Shown piece by piece: positions 55,026-64,000 of a stretch of 64,000 nt of DNA. The first letter of the stretch is position 1, and each line of letters opens with the position of its first letter. Source of the stretch: Herminiimonas sp. (GTDB taxonomy: Bacteria; Pseudomonadota; Gammaproteobacteria; Burkholderiales; Burkholderiaceae_D); NCBI GenBank assembly GCA_028292265.1, contig JAQGMR010000004.1, forward strand, positions 62,001 through 126,000. The letters run 5' to 3'. The notes beneath the pieces were generated by a model. It made no database searches, was not told the DNA's origin, and worked only from the letters and a program-made list of their open reading frames with translations. Position numbers and translations under genes: made by a program.

Positions 55026-56471
55026 TTACTTTCCTTTCCTGGGGTCATTGGCAGCTGGTATCGCTACCATGGCGGGGGCGTTCGCGTCGAGCTTGCCGAC
55101 GTCGAGCGTCAGCGGCTTGACTGGTAGCGCAAAGCTGCCACCGTCCACCAACCCCAGTGCTGCCGGCGTCAATGCGCCGATGGCGGCCAGCAGGCGGTAG
55201 CTGCCGATGCGGGTGTCGTTGGTGGCGTTGACCTTATTCGACAGCACGCCGTAATACTCCACTTCGGCGTCCAGGACATTGATCGCGGTTTCCTTGCCGG
55301 CGTCGCGCAGGCGCTTGCGGTTCTGCATGACGTCGTACGAAATGCCGGCGGCGCTTTCAAGCAGTTCTTCCCGTTCGCGGCCATTGATCAGCTGGTTCCA
55401 TGCAACGCGGATCGATTCGTCGGTCTTGTTGATCACCGAGGCTTCACGTTCGACTGCTGCTTCGAACGTGGCGCCTGCGGCTTTGGTGCGATAGGTGGTT
55501 TCGAGCCCGGAAAACAGCACCCAGTTGAATCGCAGCAGCACCGAATTTTCGGAGCGCTCGGCAATCTGATTCACGTTCTTGTCGTGGCTGTGCAGCCCCA
55601 CCAGATCAATGGTCGGCATGTAACCGGAGCGCTCGACACCGATCTGCTTCTGGGCCTTCCTGGAGTCAAAGACCGCGTCCTGGAGCCGCGGGTTTTGCTG
55701 GCGCCCCTGCTCGATGGCCGCTTCGAGCGTGGCAGGCAGCCGTTCCGTGAAAATTCCGAGTTCCTCCATGTGCGCGAGATCTGGCGCATGGCCGAACACC
55801 TGCTCGTAATTTGCCGACGCATCCCGCAGTCCCTGCATGTAGAACACGCTGCGCTCGCGCACCAGCTGCAAGCGCGCCCGCGCCTGCAACACGTCGACGG
55901 CAATTCCACCGCCACGCTCGACACGCTGGGTCTCGAGTCCCAGCTGGCGCTTGGTGGTGTCTTCGTTGCGCGCGGCCAGCGCGATCAGGGTCTGGTAGCG
56001 CGCCACCTGCACATAGGCTGAAATCCCTTCGAGCAGTACATCCTGTGTCGTTACCCGCAGAGCATTCTGCTTCGACTGGTAGTCGAGGTCAGCGAGCTCG
56101 ACTGCGGCTTCGGTGCGACCACCCGCATACAGGTTCTGCTCGATCGTGGCGGTGAGCTTGCGACGTGACAGGTCGCTGCCAGCAGCCGGCGTGATCGTGC
56201 CATTATTGCCGAGCGTCTGCGCCGAGTCCGGCCGGTAGCTTTCACTGCTGACCTTTTCCTTTCCTCCGTCGCCCGAAATGCTGACCCGTGGATAGCGGGC
56301 GGACTGCGCCACATTGCGTCCTGCATCCGCCGCATCGGTCGACTTGCGACCGGACTTGAGCAATGGATGGTTGATCAGCAAATTCTTCAGATCGTCCCCA
56401 AGCGACATCGAGAATGCGGGTGCGCTCAGGGCGGCGATCAGGGCAGCCATTGCCGTGCGTTTGATAGTCAT
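55026..56471 (-). CDS. TolC-family outer membrane protein of a type I secretion system
   Basis: The ATG at 56471 with AGGAAAC upstream gives 481 residues. A Sec signal peptide (IKRTAMAALIAALSAPAFSMS) is followed by two OEP repeats of long helices and short strands (RKLTATIEQNLYAGGRTEAAVELA; SVLLRFNWVLFSGLETTYRTKAAGATFEAA). It forms the outer membrane channel of the exporter. It is last in the minus-strand operon adhesin, ABC, fusion protein, channel. Confidence 0.92.
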   Translation of the reverse strand: MTIKRTAMAALIAALSAPAFSMSLGDDLKNLLINHPLLKSGRKSTDAADAGRNVAQSARYPRVSISGDGGKEKVSSESYRPDSAQTLGNNGTITPAAGSDLSRRKLTATIEQNLYAGGRTEAAVELADLDYQSKQNALRVTTQDVLLEGISAYVQVARYQTLIALAARNEDTTKRQLGLETQRVERGGGIAVDVLQARARLQLVRERSVFYMQGLRDASANYEQVFGHAPDLAHMEELGIFTERLPATLEAAIEQGRQQNPRLQDAVFDSRKAQKQIGVERSGYMPTIDLVGLHSHDKNVNQIAERSENSVLLRFNWVLFSGLETTYRTKAAGATFEAAVEREASVINKTDESIRVAWNQLINGREREELLESAAGISYDVMQNRKRLRDAGKETAINVLDAEVEYYGVLSNKVNATNDTRIGSYRLLAAIGALTPAALGLVDGGSFALPVKPLTLDVGKLDANAPAMVAIPAANDPRKGK

Positions 56472-56532
56472 TTGTTTCCTGTGTGGGGTTGCGCGGGCGC
56501 TAAAGAAGCGGTGACGGATGCGATGCGGTGGT

Positions 56533-57873
56533 TCATACATTTCGAAATGCCTCGTGCTTGAGCTTGAGCACCGGCTTGATCAGCAGCCAGAAGATTGATT
56601 GGGAATGGGCGTAGATATCGACTTCACCGACCATCCCGGTGGTGATCGGGAACTGCTCCGGGCTGTCGCCGAGCCAGCTCTTGGTGGTGCTGACGGTGAC
56701 GCGATAGAAGTGCTCTTCGTTCTTGCCGGTGTCGGTGTCGGCTGCGATCGCCGTCACCTTGCCTTTCAGACCGCCGTAGCGGAAATAGTCGTAGGCCGAA
56801 ATCTTGACCAGCGCTGGCTGGCCGAGCGTCACGTAGCCACGGTCAGCGGGGCTGAGGTTGACTTCGATGACCAGCTCTTCGCCAACGGGAACGATTTCCA
56901 TGATCGGCTCGCCCGGCTTGACCACGTTGCCGGTCGACTGGTAGCGCACGTTCCTGACGATGCCGTCGATCGGTGAGCGAATGATGGAACGGGTTTCCTG
57001 GGCATTGGCGCGGTTGAGATCCTGCTGCAAACTGGTGAGCTTGCGTTCGAGTTCGCCCAGTTCATCGGCGGCGCGGCGGCGGAACTTGGCTTCTTCCTCG
57101 CGCAGGCGACCGATCGATTCGTTCTGGCCGGCCTGCGCGCCGGGAATCGCCTGCTGCGTCATGGCGACCTCGCCCTTGAGCCGCTCAACGGCGCTCTTGC
57201 GCTGAAAGTGGTCCAGCTGCGAGGTCAGCTTGTCCTTGACCAGGTCTTCGGACACCGCCAGTTCCTGCTTTGCCAGCGCCAGGTTGGCGTTCAGCGAAAT
57301 CAGCTTGGCCTGCAGTTCCGTTACCCGCATGCGGCCCTGCGAACTTTGTCCGCTGAGCGCCTCCAACCCACCCGAGAGTTCAGCGTGGCGATTCTTGTAG
57401 GTCGATAGTTCGGCCTCGGCCACGTCTGGATAGTTCTTCACCAGCTCCGGCGGAAAATGTAGTGCCTTGCCCTGCGATTCGGCTTCCAGGCGCGCCTTCG
57501 TGAACTGCATCGTGGCCATGCGCGCCACCATTTCGGAGCGGTTGATGCCGGACGTGGCGAGATCGATTTCGACCAGCGGATCGCCGGCCTTGACGCTGCT
57601 GTTTTCGCGCGCGATGACTTGCTTGATGATGCCGCCTTCCAGATGCTGGATGACCTTGATCTTGTCATGCGGGATGACCTTGCCGGGCGCGGTTACGACC
57701 TGGTCGACCTGGCCGATGAATGACCACGCGAGAGCGGCAATGACCAGCACGGTCAGGCGCCGGTCGATGCGACGCCAGACTGGTGCGCCGGTGGTGCGCA
57801 CCAGCGCATCGAACTTTGATTCGGCGATCATGGGAGACTGCACGGTTGATTGCTGTACGTGTGCTTGGTGCAT
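56533..57873 (-). CDS. HlyD-family membrane fusion protein
   Basis: The 446-residue periplasmic adaptor has one N-terminal membrane helix (LTVLVIAALAWSFIG), a lipoyl/biotinyl half-motif (APGKVIPHDKIKVIQHLEGGIIKQVIARENSSVKAGDPLVEID), a long coiled coil (about 120-300) and the C-terminal barrel with IRSPIDGIVRNVRYQSTGNVVKPGEPIMEIVP. It joins the ABC exporter to the TolC-like channel. Three bases separate it from the ABC gene stop. Confidence 0.93.
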   Translation of the reverse strand: MHQAHVQQSTVQSPMIAESKFDALVRTTGAPVWRRIDRRLTVLVIAALAWSFIGQVDQVVTAPGKVIPHDKIKVIQHLEGGIIKQVIARENSSVKAGDPLVEIDLATSGINRSEMVARMATMQFTKARLEAESQGKALHFPPELVKNYPDVAEAELSTYKNRHAELSGGLEALSGQSSQGRMRVTELQAKLISLNANLALAKQELAVSEDLVKDKLTSQLDHFQRKSAVERLKGEVAMTQQAIPGAQAGQNESIGRLREEEAKFRRRAADELGELERKLTSLQQDLNRANAQETRSIIRSPIDGIVRNVRYQSTGNVVKPGEPIMEIVPVGEELVIEVNLSPADRGYVTLGQPALVKISAYDYFRYGGLKGKVTAIAADTDTGKNEEHFYRVTVSTTKSWLGDSPEQFPITTGMVGEVDIYAHSQSIFWLLIKPVLKLKHEAFRNV

Positions 57874-57876
57874 GAC

Positions 57877-59796
57877 TCAAAACCCCAAACTGGGAAGGAT
57901 CTGGCGTGCCGGGCCGGCAGCCTTGAGCTGGCCCTTGTCGAGCACCAGGATGCCGTTACATTGGGACAGCACTGCCATGCTGTGCGTGACGACGATGACC
58001 GTGTGGTCTTTTGCCAGTTCTCGCAACGTCGTCAGGAAGGCTTGTTCGGCCTGGTGATCGAGGTCAGCCGTGGGTTCATCCATCAGCAGTACCGGCGGGT
58101 CACGCAGCAGCACTTGTGCAATCGCGATGCGCTTGCGTTCGCCGCCTGAAAATCGACTGCCGCCCTCGCCGACTTCGGTCGCATAACCATCCGGCAGGTT
58201 GAGCACGAAGTCATGCGCGCAGGCGCGTTGGGCGGCCGCGATGACCAGTTCGTCACCGATGCCGGGCTCGGCAAGGGTGATGTTTTCCCGCACCGTGCCG
58301 GAAATCAGTTGGACATGCTGTGGCAGGTAGCCGATCCAACGCGCCAGGTCTTGCTGCGAAAACTGGACGATATCGGCGCCGTCGAGCAGCACGCGGCCGC
58401 TGGCCGGCGGGTACAGGCCACGCAACAGTTTGAGCAGCGTCGTCTTGCCGCTGCCGTTGGCGCCGACGATGGCGTGCAGGCCGAACGGTCCGAGCTGGCC
58501 CGAGATCGCCTGCAGTTGGTTGTGTTCGCTGCGCGGATACTTGAAGCTCGTCGCATCAAGCAGGAAGGTGCCAAGCGGGCGCGGCAGCGCCAAACCGCTT
58601 TCCATCCGGTCGAGCCGCTGCCCAAAGAGCGCGTCGAGGCGTTTTTTCGCTGCCTGGAACTGGCCGAACTGCTTCCACTGGCCGACCAGTTGCACCAGCG
58701 GAGAAATCATCCGCCCGGCCAGGATATTGGCGGCAATCAGCGCACCCATGGTCATGAGATGGCTGAGGATGGCGATGGCGCCCAGGCCGGTGGTCAGCAC
58801 CGTGTTCAAGGTCGTCATGCCGGTGGCGAGATCCCGGTAATGATCGGATTCGCGACTGCGGCCGAGCGCTTCGCTCATCCACGCCACGTAGTTTTTTTCC
58901 CAACGAACGTAGGCGCTCTGGTTGGCGCCGGCACTCTTGAGCATCAGGCGTGCGCCGGCTAGCTCGGCGATCGTGACGTCGCGCCCGACCAGCTTTTCGC
59001 GTTCCGTTTCGGCCGCATGGCGCGTGACCTGTCCCGAGCGCCAGGCCAGGATCACGAATGCGGCAATCGTCACGATAGCCACCGGCAGCAGCGGCCAGGC
59101 GATCAGTCCCAGCAAGATCAGCGACAGCAGCAGGAACGGCAGGTCGATCAGCAGCAGCGCGCTGGCGCCGGAGCAGGTCGATCGCACCAGTTCGATATCG
59201 CGAAACACGGTTTGCCAATATGCCTGTGGCCGCGTCTCCAGCACCAGGGTGGGCAAGGTCAGCATGCGCGCGAAGGCGCGGCGGGCGACTTCCGCTTCGA
59301 TCTGCACGCCCAGGCGCTGCATCAGATGGGCGCGGCCGGTGCGTAGCACGTGGTCGAAGCACACCGCGATCACCATCGCCACCGACAGCGCGATCAGCGA
59401 CGAATAGCCGGCATGACCGATCACCCGGTCATACACCTGCAGCGAATACACCGCTGTGCCGAGCGCGATCAGGTTGATCATGAAGGCCATCATGATGGCT
59501 TGCTTGTAGGCCGGTCGCAGTGGCAGCAGCAATTCATGCAGCCAGCCCTGTTCGCGGGCGCGAGCCGCATCGGCTTCGGAGATCACTGGCGCGTGTTCGC
59601 CTGGCGCCCCGGGCGCGGCCTCATGCGGGTCGGATGCGCTGATGAAATTCCAGAGCCAGCGCAACAGATCGCGCAAAATTGCGGCCCGTCGCGGCGGTGC
59701 TTGTTTGGGTGGCGCGGGTGGCGGTCCCAGTGCGGCAGCTGCAGGGGGGCTCGGTGCGGCGGAAACCGCACCGATGTCAGACAGGGATGGATTCAT
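57877..59796 (-). CDS. Type I secretion ABC transporter
   Basis: The ATG at 59796 gives 639 residues. A Pro/Ala-rich N-terminal segment precedes a six-helix membrane domain (about 110-380) and an ATPase with Walker A GANGSGKTTLLKLLRG, signature FSGGERKRIAIAQ, Walker B VLLMDEPTADLD and switch His in VIVVTHSMA. No C39 peptidase Cys is seen, so the substrate is not processed at a double-glycine site. Its start overlaps the last base of the adhesin stop (TAATG), tying transporter to substrate. Confidence 0.93.
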   Translation of the reverse strand: MNPSLSDIGAVSAAPSPPAAAALGPPPAPPKQAPPRRAAILRDLLRWLWNFISASDPHEAAPGAPGEHAPVISEADAARAREQGWLHELLLPLRPAYKQAIMMAFMINLIALGTAVYSLQVYDRVIGHAGYSSLIALSVAMVIAVCFDHVLRTGRAHLMQRLGVQIEAEVARRAFARMLTLPTLVLETRPQAYWQTVFRDIELVRSTCSGASALLLIDLPFLLLSLILLGLIAWPLLPVAIVTIAAFVILAWRSGQVTRHAAETEREKLVGRDVTIAELAGARLMLKSAGANQSAYVRWEKNYVAWMSEALGRSRESDHYRDLATGMTTLNTVLTTGLGAIAILSHLMTMGALIAANILAGRMISPLVQLVGQWKQFGQFQAAKKRLDALFGQRLDRMESGLALPRPLGTFLLDATSFKYPRSEHNQLQAISGQLGPFGLHAIVGANGSGKTTLLKLLRGLYPPASGRVLLDGADIVQFSQQDLARWIGYLPQHVQLISGTVRENITLAEPGIGDELVIAAAQRACAHDFVLNLPDGYATEVGEGGSRFSGGERKRIAIAQVLLRDPPVLLMDEPTADLDHQAEQAFLTTLRELAKDHTVIVVTHSMAVLSQCNGILVLDKGQLKAAGPARQILPSLGF

Positions 59797-62700
59797 TAGC
59801 TGATGTGCTTGGTAACTGCGTCGTCGATGACCGCGTAGATGTTGTCGGCGCCATGCTGGTACACCGAGAAAGTGCTGGATGAACCAGCGACGGCGACATG
59901 GGTGGCGACCGCGGTGGCAGTCCATCCACCGTTGAGCGTCACGTCGTCGTGCCCGGCTGAACTCTCGATCACCAGTGCGTGCCCCTTTTGGAAGCTGGCA
60001 TTGCCGACGGCCGTGCTGGTGTCGATGGCCATGTTGCTGTTGCTGGTCATGTTGAGCACATTCAGATGGTTCAGGACGATGTTCTGATCACCGGCGCCGA
60101 GCTGCAGTATCTCGATGTTCGCCACGCGGTTGTTGGGCATGGCCGTGAAATCGATGCTGGCGCCAGCCGTCACCTCGACCGTATCGACGCCGGTGCCGCC
60201 GTCGAGCCTGAAGAAGCCGCCGTCGGCGACTTTCAGCAAGTCGTTGCCCGCGCCGCCGATCAGCACATCCCTGCCGCCGTCACCGATCAGGATGTCGTTG
60301 CCGGCGTTGCCGATCAAGGTATCGGCCAGCAAGGCGCCACGGGTCGCCGACAGCATGCCGCCGTCGATCGTGCTGTTGCCCGGCAGGCTGTCGTTGAGGT
60401 CGGTGATGTGCTGCACGCCGACATTGCTGCCCGACGTGAAGTTTTCATTTCCATACAGGATGGTGGTCGTGAGCGCATTCGCTTTCGAGTACGACAAGTC
60501 GTCCAGGCCATCGCCGTCGATGTCGCCCAAGCTTTGCCATAGCGATGACGCATCGGCGGCACCGCCGAGAATCTGGATGCCGTAGTCCTGGACCGCCAGC
60601 AGGCTGATGTCCTTCCAGCCAGTGGCGCGACCGAAGATCAGGTAGGCCGAACCGGTGTTGGCGCCGCCGACGCCATTGGCCGATTCATCGTCGCCGTAGG
60701 CGGCCACCACAAAATCGTTATAGCCGTCGCCGTTGACGTCGCCGGCGTTGGTGACGTCGTAGCCGGCATAGTCGAAGTCGACACCACCGGTGATGCGGAA
60801 GCCCCTGCCGGCGGCCGCCAGCCCGGCAAGGCTGACATTGGTATCCCAGCCGGTGGCGGACCCGAACAAGACGTAGGCGCCGCCGTTGTCCTTGGCGCTG
60901 TAGTCGTTGGCCGGGTTCGAGGCGAACAGGATATCGCTGTAACCGTCGCCATTGATGTCGCCGAGGCTGCGGGTAAAGGTCGGCACGATGGCATATCCGG
61001 GTTCGATGGAAATGAAGGTGGATTTGGTGACGGTTGCCGAACCGGCGACGCTGGCGCCCAGGGTGGTGGCGGCATTCCAGGTATTGCCAGCCTGGCCAAA
61101 TACCAGCGTGGCGCCATTGGCATCCCAGCTCATGATGATGTCGTTGTAGCCATCGCCGTTCACATCGCCGGCCGAGGCAATCGCATTGCTGTTCTGGTTG
61201 CCATTGACGGTGACCAGTTTCTGCGTCCAGGTCACGGCGGTGCTAAGCGTGTCGAAACCGGTCCAGCCGCTGGCCGAGCCCAGGATCAGGCGCGTATTGC
61301 TGGTGCCGGTGACGAAGTCGTCAAAACCATCGCCATTGACGTCACCCAAACTGACCGGCGCCCAGTTGCTGCCCAGCTGCTGGTTGAAGGTGCCGACAAA
61401 GCTGCCGTCGGCCTTGGTGGCGGTCGTGGTGTAGGTGTAGACGGTATTGGCGACGTTGTTTGCTGGGCCACGATCCGGCAGGTCGGTGATCGCTTCGACC
61501 GTGGTGTCGTAGGTGGTCGGCAGCATGCTGCTGGCGTTGTAATCGTTGGACAGCGTGGTGCTGGTGATGGCGCCACCGGTTCGGTTGGTCAGTGTTGCAT
61601 CGCCTCCGAGGAAGAAGTACTGCCGCCCTTCCACTGATTGGGTCCAGCTGTCGCTGTTCCAGTCAGGAGAGCCGGTATTTGGCGCGGTAATGTATGTCGC
61701 GGTCGCACCGGCCGGATTGGTGCCATCCGGATCGCTACCCGACTTCTCTCCGCCCTCATTGAAGGTGAAGGTGTTGCTCGACTGGCTGGCGCCAATGATG
61801 AAGTCGCTGATGCCGTCGCCATTGATGTCACCTAGCCCGCTGAAATAGGCTCCCAGGTTTTCATTGGCGCTGGCCGAGCCGGTCAGCTTGATCGAATCGG
61901 CACCCACCGGCGTGCTCAGATTCACCGCGCCAAGTCCACCGGCCTTGCCGTAGATGACATAGGCCTCGCCGGAATAGCGCGTCTCTGATCGTGCATACAG
62001 GTGGGGATCGCGAATCCATTGGGTGTTGTTGTTGTACCACTGGGCGCCTTCGTCGCGGTCATAGCGCAGCAAAGTGCTTGCGGTGACCGCATCCTGACGC
62101 ACCGCAAAATCCGCAAAACCGTCATTGTTGACGTCACCGATATTGACCAGGTAATTGCCGTTGGACTGATCCAGTCCGATGCCGCTGGTCACGGTGCTGG
62201 TGCGGAAACCCGAAGGCAGCGCACCCAGATCCATCGTCGCACCCACATATGGCACGGTCCAGCCGGCTACCGTGCGCGTGATGTCGGTACCGACCTGGAC
62301 GTACAGGCCGTCGAGCGCATAGGTGGTGTAGGTGGCGTTGCTGCTCACCATGGCCCACGGGCCATCAAGCGTGACCGCGTCGCCGGCATTGCCATTGATG
62401 GTGAGCTTGACGTAGGTGCCGTAGGCTTGGTACAGCTGCCGTTCCAGTAGCGACGAGACTTCGTTGTAATTGATGGTCAGGCTGTTGTTACCGTCGCCGG
62501 TCAGGTCGATTTTTTCGAAGCTGCGCAGGCTCGAGCCGGCATACCCGGTCATGTCGAGGTTGATGCCGTGGCCGATGAATTTCAGCGTGTCGACGCCGGT
62601 GCCGCCGTCCATCAGCACGAAATTCAGGTCCGACAGGCCGATGGTGTCGTTGCCGGCACCGCCGCGCAGGATGTCGGCGCCGCCCAGTCCAATGATCGTG

Positions 62701-64000
62701 TCGTCCCCGCCCTGGCCGGCAATGCGGTTGGCGTTGAAGTCGCCCAGGATGGTGTTGGCGCCGGTGGTGCCAACGCTCATCAGCGATTCGGTGAAGTCGC
62801 CGCCATTGAGCACGAAGGCTTCGCCGGAGGCATAGCCGTCGCGGTGATTGACCGGCATGCCGAACAGGATATCGACGGTGCCGTCCTTGTTGAAGTCGCC
62901 AGTCGCCGCCGAGAAGCCGAACTGCTCCTGCGGCAAGCCGCCGGTGATTTCCAGGCCGTCGGAGCCGATTTGCGTGATGTTGATCGACGGCGCCCAGTTG
63001 GCGCGTGCCTTGCCGTACAGGACAAATGCAGCGCCGGCATCGACGTCGCCATCGTTGCTGGCCTGGCTGTTGTCGTTGCCACTGGTGTCGGTGTCAGGAG
63101 AGCGGCCGCTGGAAGTAAACAGCAGGTCGTTGAAACCGTCGTGGTTCATGTCGCCGAACTGCACGACCCGGGTCAGCGGGTTGCTCGCCGTACCGTAAAT
63201 TTCAATGGCGCGGCCGGCATCCTTGAGTTGCTGGACGTTCTGCACCGGCGACCAGGTGCCGGCCTGTCCAAACACCAGATAATACTTGCCGTAGGCGTAG
63301 CTGCCGGGCGCCAGCGGATCATAGACCGTCTGGTAAGAGCCGACCACGAAGTCGCTGATGCCGTCGCCGTCGACATCGCCGACGCCTTCGATCTGCTGGC
63401 CGGCCCATTGTTCGGGAACCGTGTTGTTGAGCTGGCCCGGATCGATCTGTACCGCCGCCTCGGTACTAAAGGCGAGCGTCGTGCTGTTGCTTACGCCGGC
63501 GTAATAAGTGGTGCTGGCGGCATTGGCAGCCTTGATCGCCTGGCTGTCGACGGTCAGGTAATAACCGCTGGTCAGGACCAGGTTGGCGCCCGGATCGAGC
63601 ACCACCGAATTGCCCGAGAAGGCCACGCTGCCGCCATGGTTGCCGGCATGGGTAGCGACGTCGAAGGTCTCGACCAATGCCCCGGTATTGCTCCACAATT
63701 TGATGAACTGGGTGCCCGCCGTGGTGGTGCCTGCGGCGACCGATTCACCGAACGAAATGCTCAGGTTGTCGGCAATCGCGACCTTCAGCGAATGGTCGAC
63801 CACGTTACTGCCAGCCACTGTGGTGAAGCCGGCGGTGGTCGTGAAATTGTAGCCGCCCTGGGCGCTGTACCCGGTGGCTGCATTGCCGCTCAGATCCGTC
63901 AGGGCGCCGGCGCTGACGAACAGGTCGTAACCGGTGCCGTAGGCCAGATTGGCGCCCGGGTTCATCGTCACGGTCTTGTTGTCGACGGTGAGCACGCCGC
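59796..64000 (-). CDS. Large RTX / FG-GAP secreted protein (partial)
   Basis: At least 1,400 residues lie in the window and the frame is open to the right edge, so the N-terminus is missing. From the edge inward there is an Ig-like SbsA/Big_5 region (NPGANLAYGTGYDLFVSAGALTD), about ten FG-GAP-like calcium loops (GDVNGDGYNDF, GDINGDGISDF and similar), and two RTX blocks of GG-x-G-x-D nonapeptides (GGDDTIIGLGGADILRGGAGND; GNDILIGDGGRDVLIGGAGND). The C-terminus is a short uncleaved type I secretion signal region. It is most likely an exported adhesin or S-layer-like protein. Confidence 0.9.
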   Translation of the reverse strand, partial: GVLTVDNKTVTMNPGANLAYGTGYDLFVSAGALTDLSGNAATGYSAQGGYNFTTTAGFTTVAGSNVVDHSLKVAIADNLSISFGESVAAGTTTAGTQFIKLWSNTGALVETFDVATHAGNHGGSVAFSGNSVVLDPGANLVLTSGYYLTVDSQAIKAANAASTTYYAGVSNSTTLAFSTEAAVQIDPGQLNNTVPEQWAGQQIEGVGDVDGDGISDFVVGSYQTVYDPLAPGSYAYGKYYLVFGQAGTWSPVQNVQQLKDAGRAIEIYGTASNPLTRVVQFGDMNHDGFNDLLFTSSGRSPDTDTSGNDNSQASNDGDVDAGAAFVLYGKARANWAPSINITQIGSDGLEITGGLPQEQFGFSAATGDFNKDGTVDILFGMPVNHRDGYASGEAFVLNGGDFTESLMSVGTTGANTILGDFNANRIAGQGGDDTIIGLGGADILRGGAGNDTIGLSDLNFVLMDGGTGVDTLKFIGHGINLDMTGYAGSSLRSFEKIDLTGDGNNSLTINYNEVSSLLERQLYQAYGTYVKLTINGNAGDAVTLDGPWAMVSSNATYTTYALDGLYVQVGTDITRTVAGWTVPYVGATMDLGALPSGFRTSTVTSGIGLDQSNGNYLVNIGDVNNDGFADFAVRQDAVTASTLLRYDRDEGAQWYNNNTQWIRDPHLYARSETRYSGEAYVIYGKAGGLGAVNLSTPVGADSIKLTGSASANENLGAYFSGLGDINGDGISDFIIGASQSSNTFTFNEGGEKSGSDPDGTNPAGATATYITAPNTGSPDWNSDSWTQSVEGRQYFFLGGDATLTNRTGGAITSTTLSNDYNASSMLPTTYDTTVEAITDLPDRGPANNVANTVYTYTTTATKADGSFVGTFNQQLGSNWAPVSLGDVNGDGFDDFVTGTSNTRLILGSASGWTGFDTLSTAVTWTQKLVTVNGNQNSNAIASAGDVNGDGYNDIIMSWDANGATLVFGQAGNTWNAATTLGASVAGSATVTKSTFISIEPGYAIVPTFTRSLGDINGDGYSDILFASNPANDYSAKDNGGAYVLFGSATGWDTNVSLAGLAAAGRGFRITGGVDFDYAGYDVTNAGDVNGDGYNDFVVAAYGDDESANGVGGANTGSAYLIFGRATGWKDISLLAVQDYGIQILGGAADASSLWQSLGDIDGDGLDDLSYSKANALTTTILYGNENFTSGSNVGVQHITDLNDSLPGNSTIDGGMLSATRGALLADTLIGNAGNDILIGDGGRDVLIGGAGNDLLKVADGGFFRLDGGTGVDTVEVTAGASIDFTAMPNNRVANIEILQLGAGDQNIVLNHLNVLNMTSNSNMAIDTSTAVGNASFQKGHALVIESSAGHDDVTLNGGWTATAVATHVAVAGSSSTFSVYQHGADNIYAVIDDAVTKHIS

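Overview
The window reads as part of a betaproteobacterial chromosome, most likely Burkholderiales and Oxalobacteraceae-like. This is inferred from the gene order (ATP synthase operon, hemE, priA), the protein character (RdgC, SlyX, DUF883/YqjE membrane proteins, two-haem cytochrome c5-like protein) and the high GC. No species can be named from sequence alone.

Layout. 1-5859 holds the atp operon from subunit c to epsilon, ending in a clear terminator. 5955-8571 carries a CoA-binding protein, a PPK2 polyphosphate kinase and hemE. 8572-9204 is a non-coding stretch with a cluster of DnaA boxes, an origin-like signal, before priA. 11321-15252 is a signalling block: a sensor kinase split by one in-frame amber codon, its LuxR-type response regulator, and a membrane protein with a degenerate GGDEF domain. 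15280-25530 is mostly housekeeping: uracil-DNA glycosylase family, rep, slyX, dinB, rdgC and tRNA-Asp with a 145-bp tandem repeat at its 3' side. 26532-39989 is a divergent uptake and catabolic cluster. On one strand lie a FadR-type GntR regulator, aldehyde dehydrogenase, MFS transporter and hydrolase; on the other a full branched-chain-type ABC importer, a second hydrolase, a second binding protein and a disulphide flavoprotein reductase. 40113-43265 encodes a DUF883/YqjE/YqjK-like stress membrane set, a glycine-zipper protein and a dihaem cytochrome c.

43457-51657 is a genomic island of about 8.1 kb inserted in tRNA-Arg(CCG). It is bounded by a 30-bp direct repeat of the tRNA 3' end and begins with a tyrosine recombinase. 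Cargo includes an HNH/AP2 endonuclease, a BRO-N antirepressor, a serine recombinase, and a three-gene module: a HTH plus nucleotidyltransferase pair facing a divergent gene of unknown function. Two copies of a nested palindrome lie between the two arms of that module. It is the best candidate in the window for an undescribed toxin-antitoxin or defence-like system. 51721-54154 looks like further accessory DNA. 54228 onward has a CBS-domain protein and then a type I secretion operon (adhesin/RTX substrate, ABC exporter, membrane fusion protein, TolC-like outer membrane protein) running off the right edge.
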